A program made the position numbers and the translations under genes. A stretch of DNA of 64,000 nt from Bacteroides oleiciplenus YIT 12058 (GTDB taxonomy: Bacteria; Bacteroidota; Bacteroidia; Bacteroidales; Bacteroidaceae), in the NCBI RefSeq assembly GCF_000315485.1, contig NZ_JH992941.1, positions 806,001-870,000 on the forward strand, read 5' to 3'. Under the pieces are notes generated by a model, which was not told the DNA's origin, did not search any database, and saw nothing but the letters and a program-made list of their open reading frames with translations. This document shows, in pieces, positions 7,695-16,683 of the stretch. Each line of letters starts with the position of its first letter. The first letter of the stretch is position 1.

Positions 7695-9065
7695 TTATTC
7701 TGCAATCAGCCTCAACTGTTTCGCCCCTGTCCGTGCCTTCAGCCATTCGGCAATCTTCTCTTTTTCCTGCGCATTGGGATGCTTACCGAATTTCAGTACG
7801 GCAAGCGTAATGGTATCCGTTCGTATCGAGTCAACCGTCATTTCTATTGCATGGGATATAGAAACCGTTTTTACCGATGGATACAGCACTTTCAGCTCCG
7901 GAATGATTGTCTTTCCCAGTTCATCAAAAGATTTATATTTCGCAAGGCTCTGCTCCAGCACGGAAATCTTCTTTGTCTGTTCCACCAGCCTTTCTTCGCT
8001 GTTCTTATAGAAATCTTCCATCACCATAGCCCGGATAGAAGAAATATCCACAGCCTCATTATTCATGCCTTGAAGAACGGTCAACTTCGTTTCACCCAAC
8101 TTATAATCTTTCATCTTTCCCCGGGCAATAGCGATAGACGCCTCGGGAACTTCCTGACCAATCAAAACCACACGTATCTCATTGTCCTTAGTGCCATGAT
8201 AATGGATTTTCTTATCCAGCACCTGCGTATTCTCAAAAGAAAGCTGCTCCGAAACAAACCGGTTGGCAGAACTCTCATAGAAAGTACTCTGGATGATGCC
8301 TACTGTAAGATAAACAGCCGGACACATCGTCAGTACAGCAATGAGTATGATGTATTGGCGCACTTTCTTCTCCCGTTTCTTATCCACAAACTCCTTGCGC
8401 TGGAAGTGCATCACACGCACGCCGATAAAGGTGGCAAGGCTGATGAACACCGAATTAATGAAATAAAGATAGAAAGCACCAAGGAAATAAACAAGATTTC
8501 CCGTTGCCAGCCCGTAACCTGCCGTACAGAGTGGCGGCATTAGTGCCGTGGCAATGGCAACGCCGGGAATCACATTCCCTTTTTCTTTGGTAGAAAGGGC
8601 CACCACACCGGCAAGACCACCCATAAGTGCGATGAATACGTCATAAATCGTAGGTGAGGTACGCGCCAGCAACTCCGACTGCCCCTCGGCAACCGGACTC
8701 ACCAGGAAGAAAATGGTAGCCGTCGTCACACTGAACAGTGTCGTTATCAAGAAGCTCTTCAATGAGCGCTTCATCAACTCAAAATCGTTCAAACCAACGG
8801 AAAGCCCCACACCCATGATAGGACCCATCAGCGGAGAAATCAACATGGCACCAATGATCACGGCAGTAGAATTAACATTCAAGCCTAATGACGCCATGAA
8901 GATGGCAAATATCAGAATCCACAGATTCGCTCCCTTGAACTCCACTCCTTTGCGGATGGAGTCTACAGTTTCCAATTCATTGTCTTTGTCTTTTCGTAAA
9001 TCAAGATATTCATTCAAGAATTTCTTGATGGCAAAAGCATTACGGTTTTGTTCAGGTGTTTCCAT
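7695..9065 (-). CDS. DUF389-family integral membrane protein
   Basis: A 456-residue inner-membrane protein of unknown biochemical role. The N-terminal part is soluble (about 1-45). It is followed by a DUF389 core of several hydrophobic segments (about 45-260) with the family signatures STAVIIGAMLISPLMGPIMG and GVAIATALMPPLCTAGYG. The C-terminal 200 residues form a soluble, mostly charged domain. I prefer the ATG at 9063-9065 to a GTG two codons upstream. The gene starts only 8 bp after the end of the flippase gene, so the two are probably co-transcribed. The IS at 5980-7669 lies just downstream and does not damage it. Function is not assigned in the family, and I infer none. Confidence 0.85.
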   Translation of the reverse strand: METPEQNRNAFAIKKFLNEYLDLRKDKDNELETVDSIRKGVEFKGANLWILIFAIFMASLGLNVNSTAVIIGAMLISPLMGPIMGVGLSVGLNDFELMKRSLKSFLITTLFSVTTATIFFLVSPVAEGQSELLARTSPTIYDVFIALMGGLAGVVALSTKEKGNVIPGVAIATALMPPLCTAGYGLATGNLVYFLGAFYLYFINSVFISLATFIGVRVMHFQRKEFVDKKREKKVRQYIILIAVLTMCPAVYLTVGIIQSTFYESSANRFVSEQLSFENTQVLDKKIHYHGTKDNEIRVVLIGQEVPEASIAIARGKMKDYKLGETKLTVLQGMNNEAVDISSIRAMVMEDFYKNSEERLVEQTKKISVLEQSLAKYKSFDELGKTIIPELKVLYPSVKTVSISHAIEMTVDSIRTDTITLAVLKFGKHPNAQEKEKIAEWLKARTGAKQLRLIAE

Positions 9066-9073
9066 AAGCACTA

Positions 9074-10519
9074 TTATTTTCGGATGAAACGGTTTAAGAC
9101 AGGGATCTGCCCAAGTGGCAAATCACGCTTCACAACATAAGCAATGAACAGCAACAATAGTACGGTGCGGTACGCCATGCGCAGGTAGATGTTGTCTATC
9201 GGCACATACTCGGCTGCCACATAAAGCACAGCCGCCAGAAGGACGTACATCCCGATTGCTTTCAGATCGTACTGTATCGGATACTTTTTCTGACCGACAA
9301 AGTAGGAAAGCAACATAGCAACACCATAGCCAGTGAAACCTGCCCAGGCACAAGCTATATAACCGTACTTCGGTATCAGGAAGATATTCATCAGTATCAG
9401 GATGGTGCAGCCTGTCAATGAGAAGTAGGCTCCCCAACGGGTTTCATCAATCAGTTTGTACCAGAAGGAGAGATTAAAGTAAATGCCCATGAAGATTTCC
9501 GCCGCCATCACGATAGGCACTACCCTCAGCCCATCCCAGTAATCGCGCCCGATGACGTGGCGCAGAATATCCATATAAAACATCACTGCCAGGAAAGCCA
9601 GCAGCGTAAAGATAATGAAGAACTTCATCGCCTGAGCATACATCTCACGACTGTCTTTTTCCTTGCTCTTACCAAATACAAAAGGTTCGTAAGCAAAGCG
9701 GAATGCCTGGGTAAACATAGCCATAATCATGGCTATCTTACTGGCAGCCCCGTAAATGCCAAGTTGCACGGTGGCCTCTGCCTCGTCAGGGTAGACAAAA
9801 GGAAAGATAATCTTATCAGCCACCTGATTGAGGATACCGGCTACACCCAGTATGACCAAAGGCAGAGAATAACGAAGCATCCGTTTCAGCAGTTCCCGGT
9901 CCAGCACATAGGTAAAGCCTCTCAGTTCAGGTATCATGCACAACATTACAACCGAAGTACATATCAGATTGAACAGGAAGGCATATCCTACATCATTCCC
10001 TTTCAGAATGACATAGTAGAAGAGATTGAGTGCAATATTGAGGAAGATAAACAGCAGTTTCAGTGCTGCAAACTTAATAGGACGCTTCTTATAACGCAGA
10101 TAGGCAAAAGGAATACTTTGAATAGCATCCATAGCCACCACAATCATCATCATGCCTATATACCAAGGATGTTCACCATATTCCAGCCATCCGGCAATAG
10201 GTTCCAGGAACAGTAATCCCAAAGCAACAAAAATTAGCGAACCAAAGCTAACGCTCAATAAGGTTGTGGAATACACCCTCATCGGATCATCTTCTCCCTT
10301 ATTAGCAAAACGGAAGAATCCCGTCTCCATACCGCACGTAAGCAGTACCAACACCAATGCCACCCAGGCATATATATTCGTAACCACACCATAGCCGCCC
10401 GACGATGCAGGCAAAGCTATCGTGTAAACAGGCACCAGCAGATAATTGAGGAAACGTCCTACAATACTACTCACCCCATAAATAGCAGTTTCTTTTGCTA
10501 AAGATTTTAATCCCGCCAC
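9074..10519 (-). CDS. Wzx/MATE-like polysaccharide flippase
   Basis: A 481-residue polytopic membrane protein with about 12-14 hydrophobic segments and no signal peptide. The N-terminal GRFLNYLLVPVYTIAL, the STTLLSVSFGSLIF region and the overall length fit the lipopolysaccharide biosynthesis/Wzx branch of the MOP superfamily, which flips lipid-linked sugars across the inner membrane. It is probably the first gene of a two-gene unit with the DUF389 gene. The start codon is GTG (10517-10519); no better in-frame ATG is nearby. The inverted-repeat cassette at 10538-10930 ends just 18 bp upstream of it, so its original leader may have been replaced. No glycosyltransferases are adjacent, so the substrate is unknown. 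Confidence 0.82.
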   Translation of the reverse strand: MAGLKSLAKETAIYGVSSIVGRFLNYLLVPVYTIALPASSGGYGVVTNIYAWVALVLVLLTCGMETGFFRFANKGEDDPMRVYSTTLLSVSFGSLIFVALGLLFLEPIAGWLEYGEHPWYIGMMMIVVAMDAIQSIPFAYLRYKKRPIKFAALKLLFIFLNIALNLFYYVILKGNDVGYAFLFNLICTSVVMLCMIPELRGFTYVLDRELLKRMLRYSLPLVILGVAGILNQVADKIIFPFVYPDEAEATVQLGIYGAASKIAMIMAMFTQAFRFAYEPFVFGKSKEKDSREMYAQAMKFFIIFTLLAFLAVMFYMDILRHVIGRDYWDGLRVVPIVMAAEIFMGIYFNLSFWYKLIDETRWGAYFSLTGCTILILMNIFLIPKYGYIACAWAGFTGYGVAMLLSYFVGQKKYPIQYDLKAIGMYVLLAAVLYVAAEYVPIDNIYLRMAYRTVLLLLFIAYVVKRDLPLGQIPVLNRFIRK

Positions 10520-10537
10520 TTTATTAATGATTAACGG

Positions 10538-10555
10538 TTAGTGATAAGTGATTAG
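10538..10555 (+). repeat. Left inverted repeat of the four-helix-bundle cassette
   Basis: TTAGTGATAAGTGATTAG is the exact complement of 10913-10930. It overlaps the stop codon (10552-10554) of the enclosed gene, and it is built from 7-bp units (TTAGTGA, TAAGTGA) like the array at 3739-3803. Confidence 0.9.
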
Positions 10556-10911
10556 CAATGAGACTTAGCTGTCTTTATGCTAGTCGTTAATAATTTCATT
10601 AATTCTTCTGCATTTGCATAAATACTATTATATTCCTCTATATTTAAATACGAGGTTTCATACAATAATTCTAACCAGTAAATCGACTCACTACATTCTT
10701 TTTGTGCAATAGCATATTTATGAATAAAATCAAGTTTACTTTCAGCATATTCCCCCTCACGTTGCATAGCTCCTACAGCTGTTCCAGAGCGCAATAGCTG
10801 TTTAGATATCACATATTCTTTCTTAATCTCTGACAAATATTGATAAAGTTTTATAATACGAATAGCAAAAGCTTTACTTTTATCTTTCAATATTCCATTT
10901 CTGTACTCCAT
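10552..10911 (-). CDS. Four-helix-bundle protein of the 23S rRNA intervening-sequence (S23 IVP) family
   Basis: A small protein of 119 residues, almost entirely predicted helical, with the family features KDKSKAFAIRIIKLYQ, a central QLLRSGTAVGA and AQKECSESIYWLELL. The family (TIGR02436) is named from proteins encoded in intervening sequences of 23S rRNA genes, and the same fold occurs in the Avd proteins of diversity-generating retroelements; its biochemical role is not settled. The ATG at 10909-10911 comes directly after an 18-bp repeat and the stop lies inside the inverted copy, so the repeats bound the gene exactly. It sits between unrelated genes (ruvB and a flippase), is AT-richer than both, and looks like an inserted cassette. 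A GTG inside the repeat is a less likely start. Confidence 0.85.
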   Translation of the reverse strand: MEYRNGILKDKSKAFAIRIIKLYQYLSEIKKEYVISKQLLRSGTAVGAMQREGEYAESKLDFIHKYAIAQKECSESIYWLELLYETSYLNIEEYNSIYANAEELMKLLTTSIKTAKSHC

Positions 10912-10912
10912 A

Positions 10913-10930
10913 CTAATCACTTATCACTAA
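10913..10930 (-). repeat. Right inverted repeat of the four-helix-bundle cassette
   Basis: CTAATCACTTATCACTAA is the exact complement of 10538-10555. It lies 1 bp upstream of the enclosed gene's ATG and continues on the right into CTAATCACTAAA (10934-10945), which also encodes the stop of ruvB. Confidence 0.9.
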
Positions 10931-10933
10931 GCC

Positions 10934-11968
10934 CTAATCACTAAATAACGTACGCTGACTATTATAAAGACTACGTCCCAGGTGTTTATATGCCAGCTCA
11001 GTCACTTCACGTCCGCGCGGAGTACGTTTCAGGAAACCTTCTTTTATCAGGAACGGTTCGTATACTTCTTCTACGGTTCCGGCATCCTCGCCCAAAGCCG
11101 TAGCAATAGTAGTAAGTCCTACCGGACCGCCCTTGAACTTATCAATTATGGTACAAAGTATCTTATTGTCAACTTCGTCGAGCCCGTACTTATCTATATT
11201 CAGCGCTTCAAGAGCGTAATTCGCAATCTCCGTATCTATGCTGCCCGAACCTTTCACCTGTGCAAAATCGCGCACACGGCGCAGCAACGCATTCGCAATA
11301 CGCGGCGTTCCGCGACTGCGGGAGGCAATCTCCGCCGCCGCCCTCGTAGAGCAAGGCACGTTCAATATCCCTGCCGAACGGCGGATAATACCACTCAGCA
11401 CATCATCGTCATAATATTCCAAATGCAGATTGATGCCAAAACGGGCACGCAAAGGAGCCGTCAGCAAGCCGCTACGGGTAGTGGCTCCCACCATTGTAAA
11501 CGGGTTCAAGTCTATCTGAATGCTCCGCGCAGACGGGCCTTTGTCTATCATGATGTCAATGCGATAATCTTCCATCGCCGAGTACAGATACTCTTCCACC
11601 ACGGGAGAAAGACGGTGAATTTCATCAATAAACAGCACGTCATTGGGTTCCAGGCTAGTAAGCACCCCCGCCAAGTCGCCCGGTTTATCAAGCACCGGAC
11701 CAGAAGTAACCTTGAAACCTACTCCCAGTTCATTAGCAATAATATTTGAAAGTGTTGTCTTTCCCAATCCCGGAGGTCCGTGCAGCAATACATGGTCCAG
11801 TGCCTCGCCACGCAGACGAGCTGCCTTGACAAAGATGCGCAGATTGTCTACCACCTTGTCCTGTCCACTGAAGTCCTCAAAGGACAACGGACGAAGTGCG
11901 TTCTCAAAATCGCGTTCCCTACTGGTCAACGGTTGCTGGTCGCGTATGTCAAAATCTTCTTGTTCCAT
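10934..11968 (-). CDS. ruvB: Holliday junction branch migration ATPase RuvB
   Basis: RuvB is the AAA+ hexameric motor that, with RuvA, drives branch migration of Holliday junctions in recombination and repair. The 344-residue length is usual. Walker A is GPPGLGKTT (about 64-72), Walker B is FIDEIHR (about 115-121), and the sensor region [19 protein letters not shown], with the arginine finger, is intact. The C-terminal winged helix ends [16 protein letters not shown]. The last codons and the stop (10934-10936) lie in a TTTAGTGATTAG element belonging to the repeat family that bounds the neighbouring cassette, so the insertion apparently happened at the very end of ruvB without harming it. Confidence 0.97.
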   Translation of the reverse strand: MEQEDFDIRDQQPLTSRERDFENALRPLSFEDFSGQDKVVDNLRIFVKAARLRGEALDHVLLHGPPGLGKTTLSNIIANELGVGFKVTSGPVLDKPGDLAGVLTSLEPNDVLFIDEIHRLSPVVEEYLYSAMEDYRIDIMIDKGPSARSIQIDLNPFTMVGATTRSGLLTAPLRARFGINLHLEYYDDDVLSGIIRRSAGILNVPCSTRAAAEIASRSRGTPRIANALLRRVRDFAQVKGSGSIDTEIANYALEALNIDKYGLDEVDNKILCTIIDKFKGGPVGLTTIATALGEDAGTVEEVYEPFLIKEGFLKRTPRGREVTELAYKHLGRSLYNSQRTLFSD

Positions 11969-12204
11969 TACTAATTATATAACTTATTTCAGCCAATCAT
12001 CAACATCATTCAACGAACAGATGAGCCTCATATCCTTATTTATTCGTCTCCTGCAAAATAACTAATTTATTTTGAGATAATCCCTATAAGCTAACTCTTT
12101 TCACAAACACTTCTGCCCTTACACTCCCTCTCCAATATTATTTAATTCACCATAATAAAGTCTATTGTTAGCTCACCATACATCTTATTCAGTCGTCTGC
12201 CTGA

Positions 12205-15200
12205 TCATTCAAACATCAGTCTGAAGCCCATCTTCCTGAATTCTTCCCGTTCCGGGATACCCCATTCCGTCATCAGATTCGGTCCGAGATAAGTGGATTT
12301 CTGGTCTGAAATACGCTTAAACTTCTCTCTGTCCGCAGCCGGAATAAGCCCGCATTGCAGCACACCTGCAAACTGAACATGAGTAGTGAACTCTCCTTTC
12401 GAAAGCATATTGCTCTCCTTTATGCAGCTCAAGTCTTCGAGACGGAAAACCGGTTTCCCTTGCATATCATTGAGCACCAGCAACACCCCTGTTCCCTTTG
12501 CCACCGGACAAGCAAAGGCCACTTTCTCTTGGGCAAACCGCTTATATTCGTGATTCTCAATACGGCCCAACAATTCATTTATAAGTACTTTCAGCACTCT
12601 GCCACTCTCGTACACAATCACCAGATAACCGTCCTTCTCATCATCGTGTATCGCCAATGACAACATGATGTCACTTCGCCAACTCTCATCGTGTGTTATC
12701 ATATAATTGTTGCTTTCCAGCAAATGCAGATATACGATTGTGTTTTCGCCATACCCCTCTTCATAGCTATGCACAACGTTGGAACGCAACTGATCGGTAG
12801 CAATCTGAAATATGGGTTCAACCTCCTCAGCCAGAGTTTCCTCTACGGAAGTTCCAGCCGGAAGCTCTATCGGGGATGCTATGGGGAAACCGGCCGGAAC
12901 AACCGCCTTCTCTTCTTCGGACCTGCTGCCGATAAACGCTTCGAGTGCATCGCCTTGCAGCACCCAGGTAGACGTTCCCTGCCGTTGATAGTATATGCCA
13001 TTGCACTTCACCGGATGAGGGCACGGTTTGATGTTGAGGGCATAGGCCAGTCTGTCTCCTGCCTGAAGATAGGAAGCTGAGATTCCGGCATTGGCTTCTA
13101 ATCCCATGGAAGCCACAATACTGTTTCGCACATGCAGGTCGAACTTATCCTTGCTATCCTGAAAGTAGGCAATATCATCGCTCAGTCCTTCGGCCGCCCC
13201 CTGGTTGTTCACACCCAGATAGAGGGTACCGCCTTCGGCATTCAGAAAACCGCAAATAACCTGCATCACCTCCTGCGTTTGCTTCGTCAGAAAGGGCCGC
13301 ATGCCATTCTTAGGCGGATAAACGATACTCGTCTTGAACTCCACATGCTGGCTTTCCTGTCCGAAAGAGTAAACCACCGGCACATCAATATCCAAATGCA
13401 ACTGTTCCATCATTTTCTTACGAATCTCCGACTGATGGGCACTCAGATTAAAATTCTCCAGCATATTATAAGCCAGCACCAGTTGCGCCAATCCGGATAA
13501 TTGCTTGTACTCCTCCGCCCGACTGACATTCCACAAATATTCATTCTTTTCCGGTCTGTCCAGACAACCGACCACTCTGACCTCGGCAAGCAGGGTCTGC
13601 AACAACGGATAGTTACGCAGCAAATTCTCATCCACACTCTCTTGTTCCTGCAGTTGCTCCATATCCAGCCTGCCGTTAATTGCGAATTGCTGCAGCATCC
13701 GGATAAACTTCATATGTTCTGCATAATAATCCGCCATGTCATCCTGTCCCGAGAGTAAGGCCATGATGCGTGCCATTGCCAGATAATTGTAGGTATCCTT
13801 CCGGTCCTTTTCGAGCATGCCCACACTATCTATGATATATATCAGTTCCATCATGTAGCTATCTTCCAACATCGCCTCCGTACTCGAATCCTCTTTGTCA
13901 ACCTCTTCTTCTTCATAAACACAGTCGCCGGCATAGCTGGCTATCAGGTCGGCAAACACATCACTCACGGTAAAATTGGCAATCACCTGCTTCACAAAAT
14001 ACGCCTGCACAGTCCCGTTTACCTTTATCTCCGAAACCTTCACTTCGATGTAATCTCCGGACTTCAAATCGGGCATATCTTTTGTGCGACCCACCAATAG
14101 AGAATAGCCGTAATCACTGATGCAATAATAGCTGCCGTTCATGAATTCGGTTACTTTACAGAGCACTCCATCGCCCACATTAACCGCCTGACGGACAAAT
14201 TGCGCCAACGTGTCCAGCAAGCTGAAAACACATTCGCCTTTCTCATTCACTCCCTGCACCTCGGCCTTAAGCAAATAGGGCTTACCCTTGTCCGAGCAGA
14301 AAGCATCTACCCCGACACGAAGCCCATATCGAACCACATTTCGCAAACACAGCGTTCCCTTCCCCCTGTACGTATCATCTTCTATCCGGCAATGGAAATA
14401 ATCGGCATTGATAATATCCTGCTCCAAGACGCGAATAACGACCTCATCGCCCGGCTCCGGCAGAACCTTGTGCCGCTTCTTCTGTGAGGGCATCACGTTC
14501 GGACTATGAAATAGCGAATATTCTATTTCCGTCCACATCTGATGATAAGCAATCACATCTTTCTTATCCAGACAAAAGTTTCCCAAAATACCCTTATCCA
14601 ACATCACACGAAACTGGCGCCAAGGAAGAAGTTGATCGAGCAATACATTCTTAAGGTTCTTCGCACCCTGCAAAGGCATCAATTGCACTACATCGTTCAT
14701 GATGCAGAGCCGCACATCCCTTCCTTCGTAGTTCTGACTCACAGCAACAACCCCTGCCGAATCCCTTCCGCCGGCACACGATAATTTAAGAACCAGCAGT
14801 GTGATGTCTCTCACATCGCTCCATCCATACTCCAGCTGTTCCTGCCGGACATCCGTCAGACAACGGAAAGCTTTCTCCAACAAAACTGCCGAATCCCCTC
14901 CTTTGACGAATGTCAGATAACGGTAGAGCATAGCACGATTCAACCGACGATCGAAAGCAGGCTTATCAGTCACCAGTAATTGCTCGAAGGCCAACGCCAT
15001 AATCATATTGCTGACGTATTGCCTAGCTTCCGGTTGTTCGGTAAAGGCAACGCGCTGAGTTATGTCTTTGTATTTGCTGACGTACAGTTCCAATAAGTCG
15101 AGAAGCGGCCCGCAAAATGTCTCGGTCTGCCATACCTTCGGCTCACCTTCAATCAGAATATTGAGAATAGTCCGAATTTTAGTATGCATCAGTTCCCTGT

Positions 15201-16137
15201 CTAACGAAAAAAGACAGACCAGGATGCGGAAATGACTCTCTGCCTGATACAGGAAACCGGATTTCTTTATCTTTGTCAGTATCCTGTCAATATACATCAC
15301 ATGCTCTCTTTCGGCAATGAGATCAAGCGCTTTTTTATAGACATCAGCGTTTTCAACAGCTTGCACCAGTTGTTTCTGATAAGCCTCACGCCGCTGCAAA
15401 CATCCGCTGATATAATCAGAATCCTCAAGCAGATAGAGACACGCCCTCCGATAATAATCCAGCAAAATCCGGGCATGTTTACCCTCCGGTTTCAGCCACT
15501 CCAAAATGGTAGCATCCAGCGCATTCACAGCCATCAACAACCATTCGCTATCTCCATGGGCAAAGGCCTCACGGGTTTCGGCAAATTCCGGAAGTTTCTG
15601 CAAAAGTCTTTTCACCCAGCGTACAAAGTAATCGGATGCATCTATGGCTTCCAGCAACTCTTCGGGTAACCAAAATTCCGGAATATCCTTTTCCACATCT
15701 TGCAGCAATTCCAAGGTAAGTTTGTGCCCTTTTAGGTTCCTTACGACACAAGTGACCCTTTGATGAATGGACAGACGGGCATTTCCATAATGCATCAATC
15801 TGAAATACAGTCCGTTCCAATCTGCCAATTCATAATAAGGCAAAGGCATATTGGTGTAATCATTTCTCACCCAAAACGAATAGACTTCTCCCACTTCATA
15901 GAGCCTATGTATCAGAGCTCCGGTATTTTGCTGAATCACCGGCACCCCGTCACGAATATCATTCACCACACAAGAGAGTGTTTTGGGGAGAGGCTCTTCC
16001 CTCTGAACTTCAAAGAGTCTGATAGCATATTCTCTTCCTTCGGCAACGATTATATAATAGGTCTTATAATTTTCCGTCTGTTTCCTCTTCACCGGAAATT
16101 CATAAATTTCGCCTTTCTGTAGCTTTGTCCTCACCAT
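12205..16137 (-). CDS. Large AlbA_2 (Schlafen-type) domain protein of unknown function
   Basis: A 1310-residue protein without a signal peptide or clear membrane segment, so probably cytoplasmic. Most of it I do not recognise. The N-terminal 130 residues and the segments near 550-640 and 650-720 are rich in short beta strands and resemble OB-fold or S1-like modules (for example GEIYEFPVKRKQ, KSGDYIEVKVSEIKVNGT). A long helical region fills about 180-460. Residues about 930-1060 match the AlbA_2 putative nucleic-acid-binding domain: HVEFKTS, NAEGGTLYLGVNNQGAAEGL and GIYYQRQGTSTWVL. The C-terminal 200 residues are again beta-rich. The start at 16137 is preceded by an AAAAGG-like ribosome site; a TTG nine codons upstream is possible. 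It stands alone between ruvB and a DUF6266 gene. A role in RNA or DNA handling, or defence, is inference only. Confidence 0.75.
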   Translation of the reverse strand: MVRTKLQKGEIYEFPVKRKQTENYKTYYIIVAEGREYAIRLFEVQREEPLPKTLSCVVNDIRDGVPVIQQNTGALIHRLYEVGEVYSFWVRNDYTNMPLPYYELADWNGLYFRLMHYGNARLSIHQRVTCVVRNLKGHKLTLELLQDVEKDIPEFWLPEELLEAIDASDYFVRWVKRLLQKLPEFAETREAFAHGDSEWLLMAVNALDATILEWLKPEGKHARILLDYYRRACLYLLEDSDYISGCLQRREAYQKQLVQAVENADVYKKALDLIAEREHVMYIDRILTKIKKSGFLYQAESHFRILVCLFSLDRELMHTKIRTILNILIEGEPKVWQTETFCGPLLDLLELYVSKYKDITQRVAFTEQPEARQYVSNMIMALAFEQLLVTDKPAFDRRLNRAMLYRYLTFVKGGDSAVLLEKAFRCLTDVRQEQLEYGWSDVRDITLLVLKLSCAGGRDSAGVVAVSQNYEGRDVRLCIMNDVVQLMPLQGAKNLKNVLLDQLLPWRQFRVMLDKGILGNFCLDKKDVIAYHQMWTEIEYSLFHSPNVMPSQKKRHKVLPEPGDEVVIRVLEQDIINADYFHCRIEDDTYRGKGTLCLRNVVRYGLRVGVDAFCSDKGKPYLLKAEVQGVNEKGECVFSLLDTLAQFVRQAVNVGDGVLCKVTEFMNGSYYCISDYGYSLLVGRTKDMPDLKSGDYIEVKVSEIKVNGTVQAYFVKQVIANFTVSDVFADLIASYAGDCVYEEEEVDKEDSSTEAMLEDSYMMELIYIIDSVGMLEKDRKDTYNYLAMARIMALLSGQDDMADYYAEHMKFIRMLQQFAINGRLDMEQLQEQESVDENLLRNYPLLQTLLAEVRVVGCLDRPEKNEYLWNVSRAEEYKQLSGLAQLVLAYNMLENFNLSAHQSEIRKKMMEQLHLDIDVPVVYSFGQESQHVEFKTSIVYPPKNGMRPFLTKQTQEVMQVICGFLNAEGGTLYLGVNNQGAAEGLSDDIAYFQDSKDKFDLHVRNSIVASMGLEANAGISASYLQAGDRLAYALNIKPCPHPVKCNGIYYQRQGTSTWVLQGDALEAFIGSRSEEEKAVVPAGFPIASPIELPAGTSVEETLAEEVEPIFQIATDQLRSNVVHSYEEGYGENTIVYLHLLESNNYMITHDESWRSDIMLSLAIHDDEKDGYLVIVYESGRVLKVLINELLGRIENHEYKRFAQEKVAFACPVAKGTGVLLVLNDMQGKPVFRLEDLSCIKESNMLSKGEFTTHVQFAGVLQCGLIPAADREKFKRISDQKSTYLGPNLMTEWGIPEREEFRKMGFRLMFE

Positions 16138-16370
16138 ACCTTTTATCCTTTTTATCTTAACCAATAATCAAAAAAAACGTAACATGTAATATTAACATCA
16201 TCTCTATTGACAAGATTAATTCATCTTTCAAGAGAGAATAAATTAAAATAAAGTGCAAATATACTATGGAAAATCTCACTACAAGCTATATCTATCACAT
16301 TATTCTCCAAAATCATCAAGATTACCGTTTTTTTCCGTTAAAGCAACAAGGACTTATTTACTATCTTCTT

Positions 16371-16440
16371 CTTACCTTCTCCCTACCTACTCCTTACTTA
16401 GTCCCTACCTACTCCTTATTATACACAAGGAGAAGGTAAG
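16371..16440. repeat. Degenerate 11-bp tandem repeats with an inverted copy
   Basis: Four tandem units related to ACCTACTCCTT occupy 16374-16417 (ACCTTCTCCCT, ACCTACTCCTT, ACTTAGTCCCT, ACCTACTCCTT). The opposite-orientation unit AAGGAGAAGGT follows at 16427-16437. CTTACCTTCTCC (16371-16382) and GGAGAAGGTAAG (16429-16440) are perfectly complementary over 12 bp and would enclose the other units in a 46-nt loop. The two middle units could compete for pairing with the inverted copy. Confidence 0.8.
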
Positions 16441-16565
16441 GTGCAACCATGACTGAAGTCAGCAATATCTATGACGAAACACCACATCTAATGTCCCCTC
16501 TCCGTACACCCGCAAATTCATGAAAATTAATTTCTCAAATCAAAAGAAAAGAAAAAGTTTATTTA

Positions 16566-16573
16566 TATCTTTG
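16566..16573 (+). promoter_or_regulatory. Putative -7 element for the DUF6266 gene
   Basis: TATCTTTG matches TAnnTTTG and lies 110 bp before the ATG, giving a leader of about 100 nt. No good -33 TTTG is present at the usual distance. Confidence 0.45.
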
Positions 16574-16683
16574 TGATGCAACACTTCTCAAAAAGCAATG
16601 CACGAAGAATAAGAAAGCTCGCAACAAAGCTTCTCTCCTCCTTCACAAACAACAATGTATTAACAATTAAAAATTGAACCATC

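Larger units (their letters stand above)
16138..16683. other. 546-bp intergenic region with an 11-bp repeat array
   Basis: AT-rich DNA separating the divergent AlbA_2 and DUF6266 genes. It contains the 11-bp repeat array and hairpin at 16371-16440, a possible -7 element for the DUF6266 gene at 16566-16573, and no convincing gene. Confidence 0.7.

Noticed and set aside
7695..9065. Long open frames on the opposite strand of several genes, for example over the DUF389 gene at 7779-8543.
   Set aside because: They have no family motifs and their coding is explained by the real gene on the other strand.
10552..10911. A diversity-generating retroelement, because Avd proteins share the four-helix fold.
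   Set aside because: No reverse transcriptase, template repeat or variable repeat is present anywhere near it.
16449..16523. A 24-codon open frame (MTEVSNIYDETPHLMSPL onward) after a purine-rich site.
   Set aside because: Too short, no known family, and it lies upstream of the likely promoter of the next gene. Kept only as part of the repeat-array finding.
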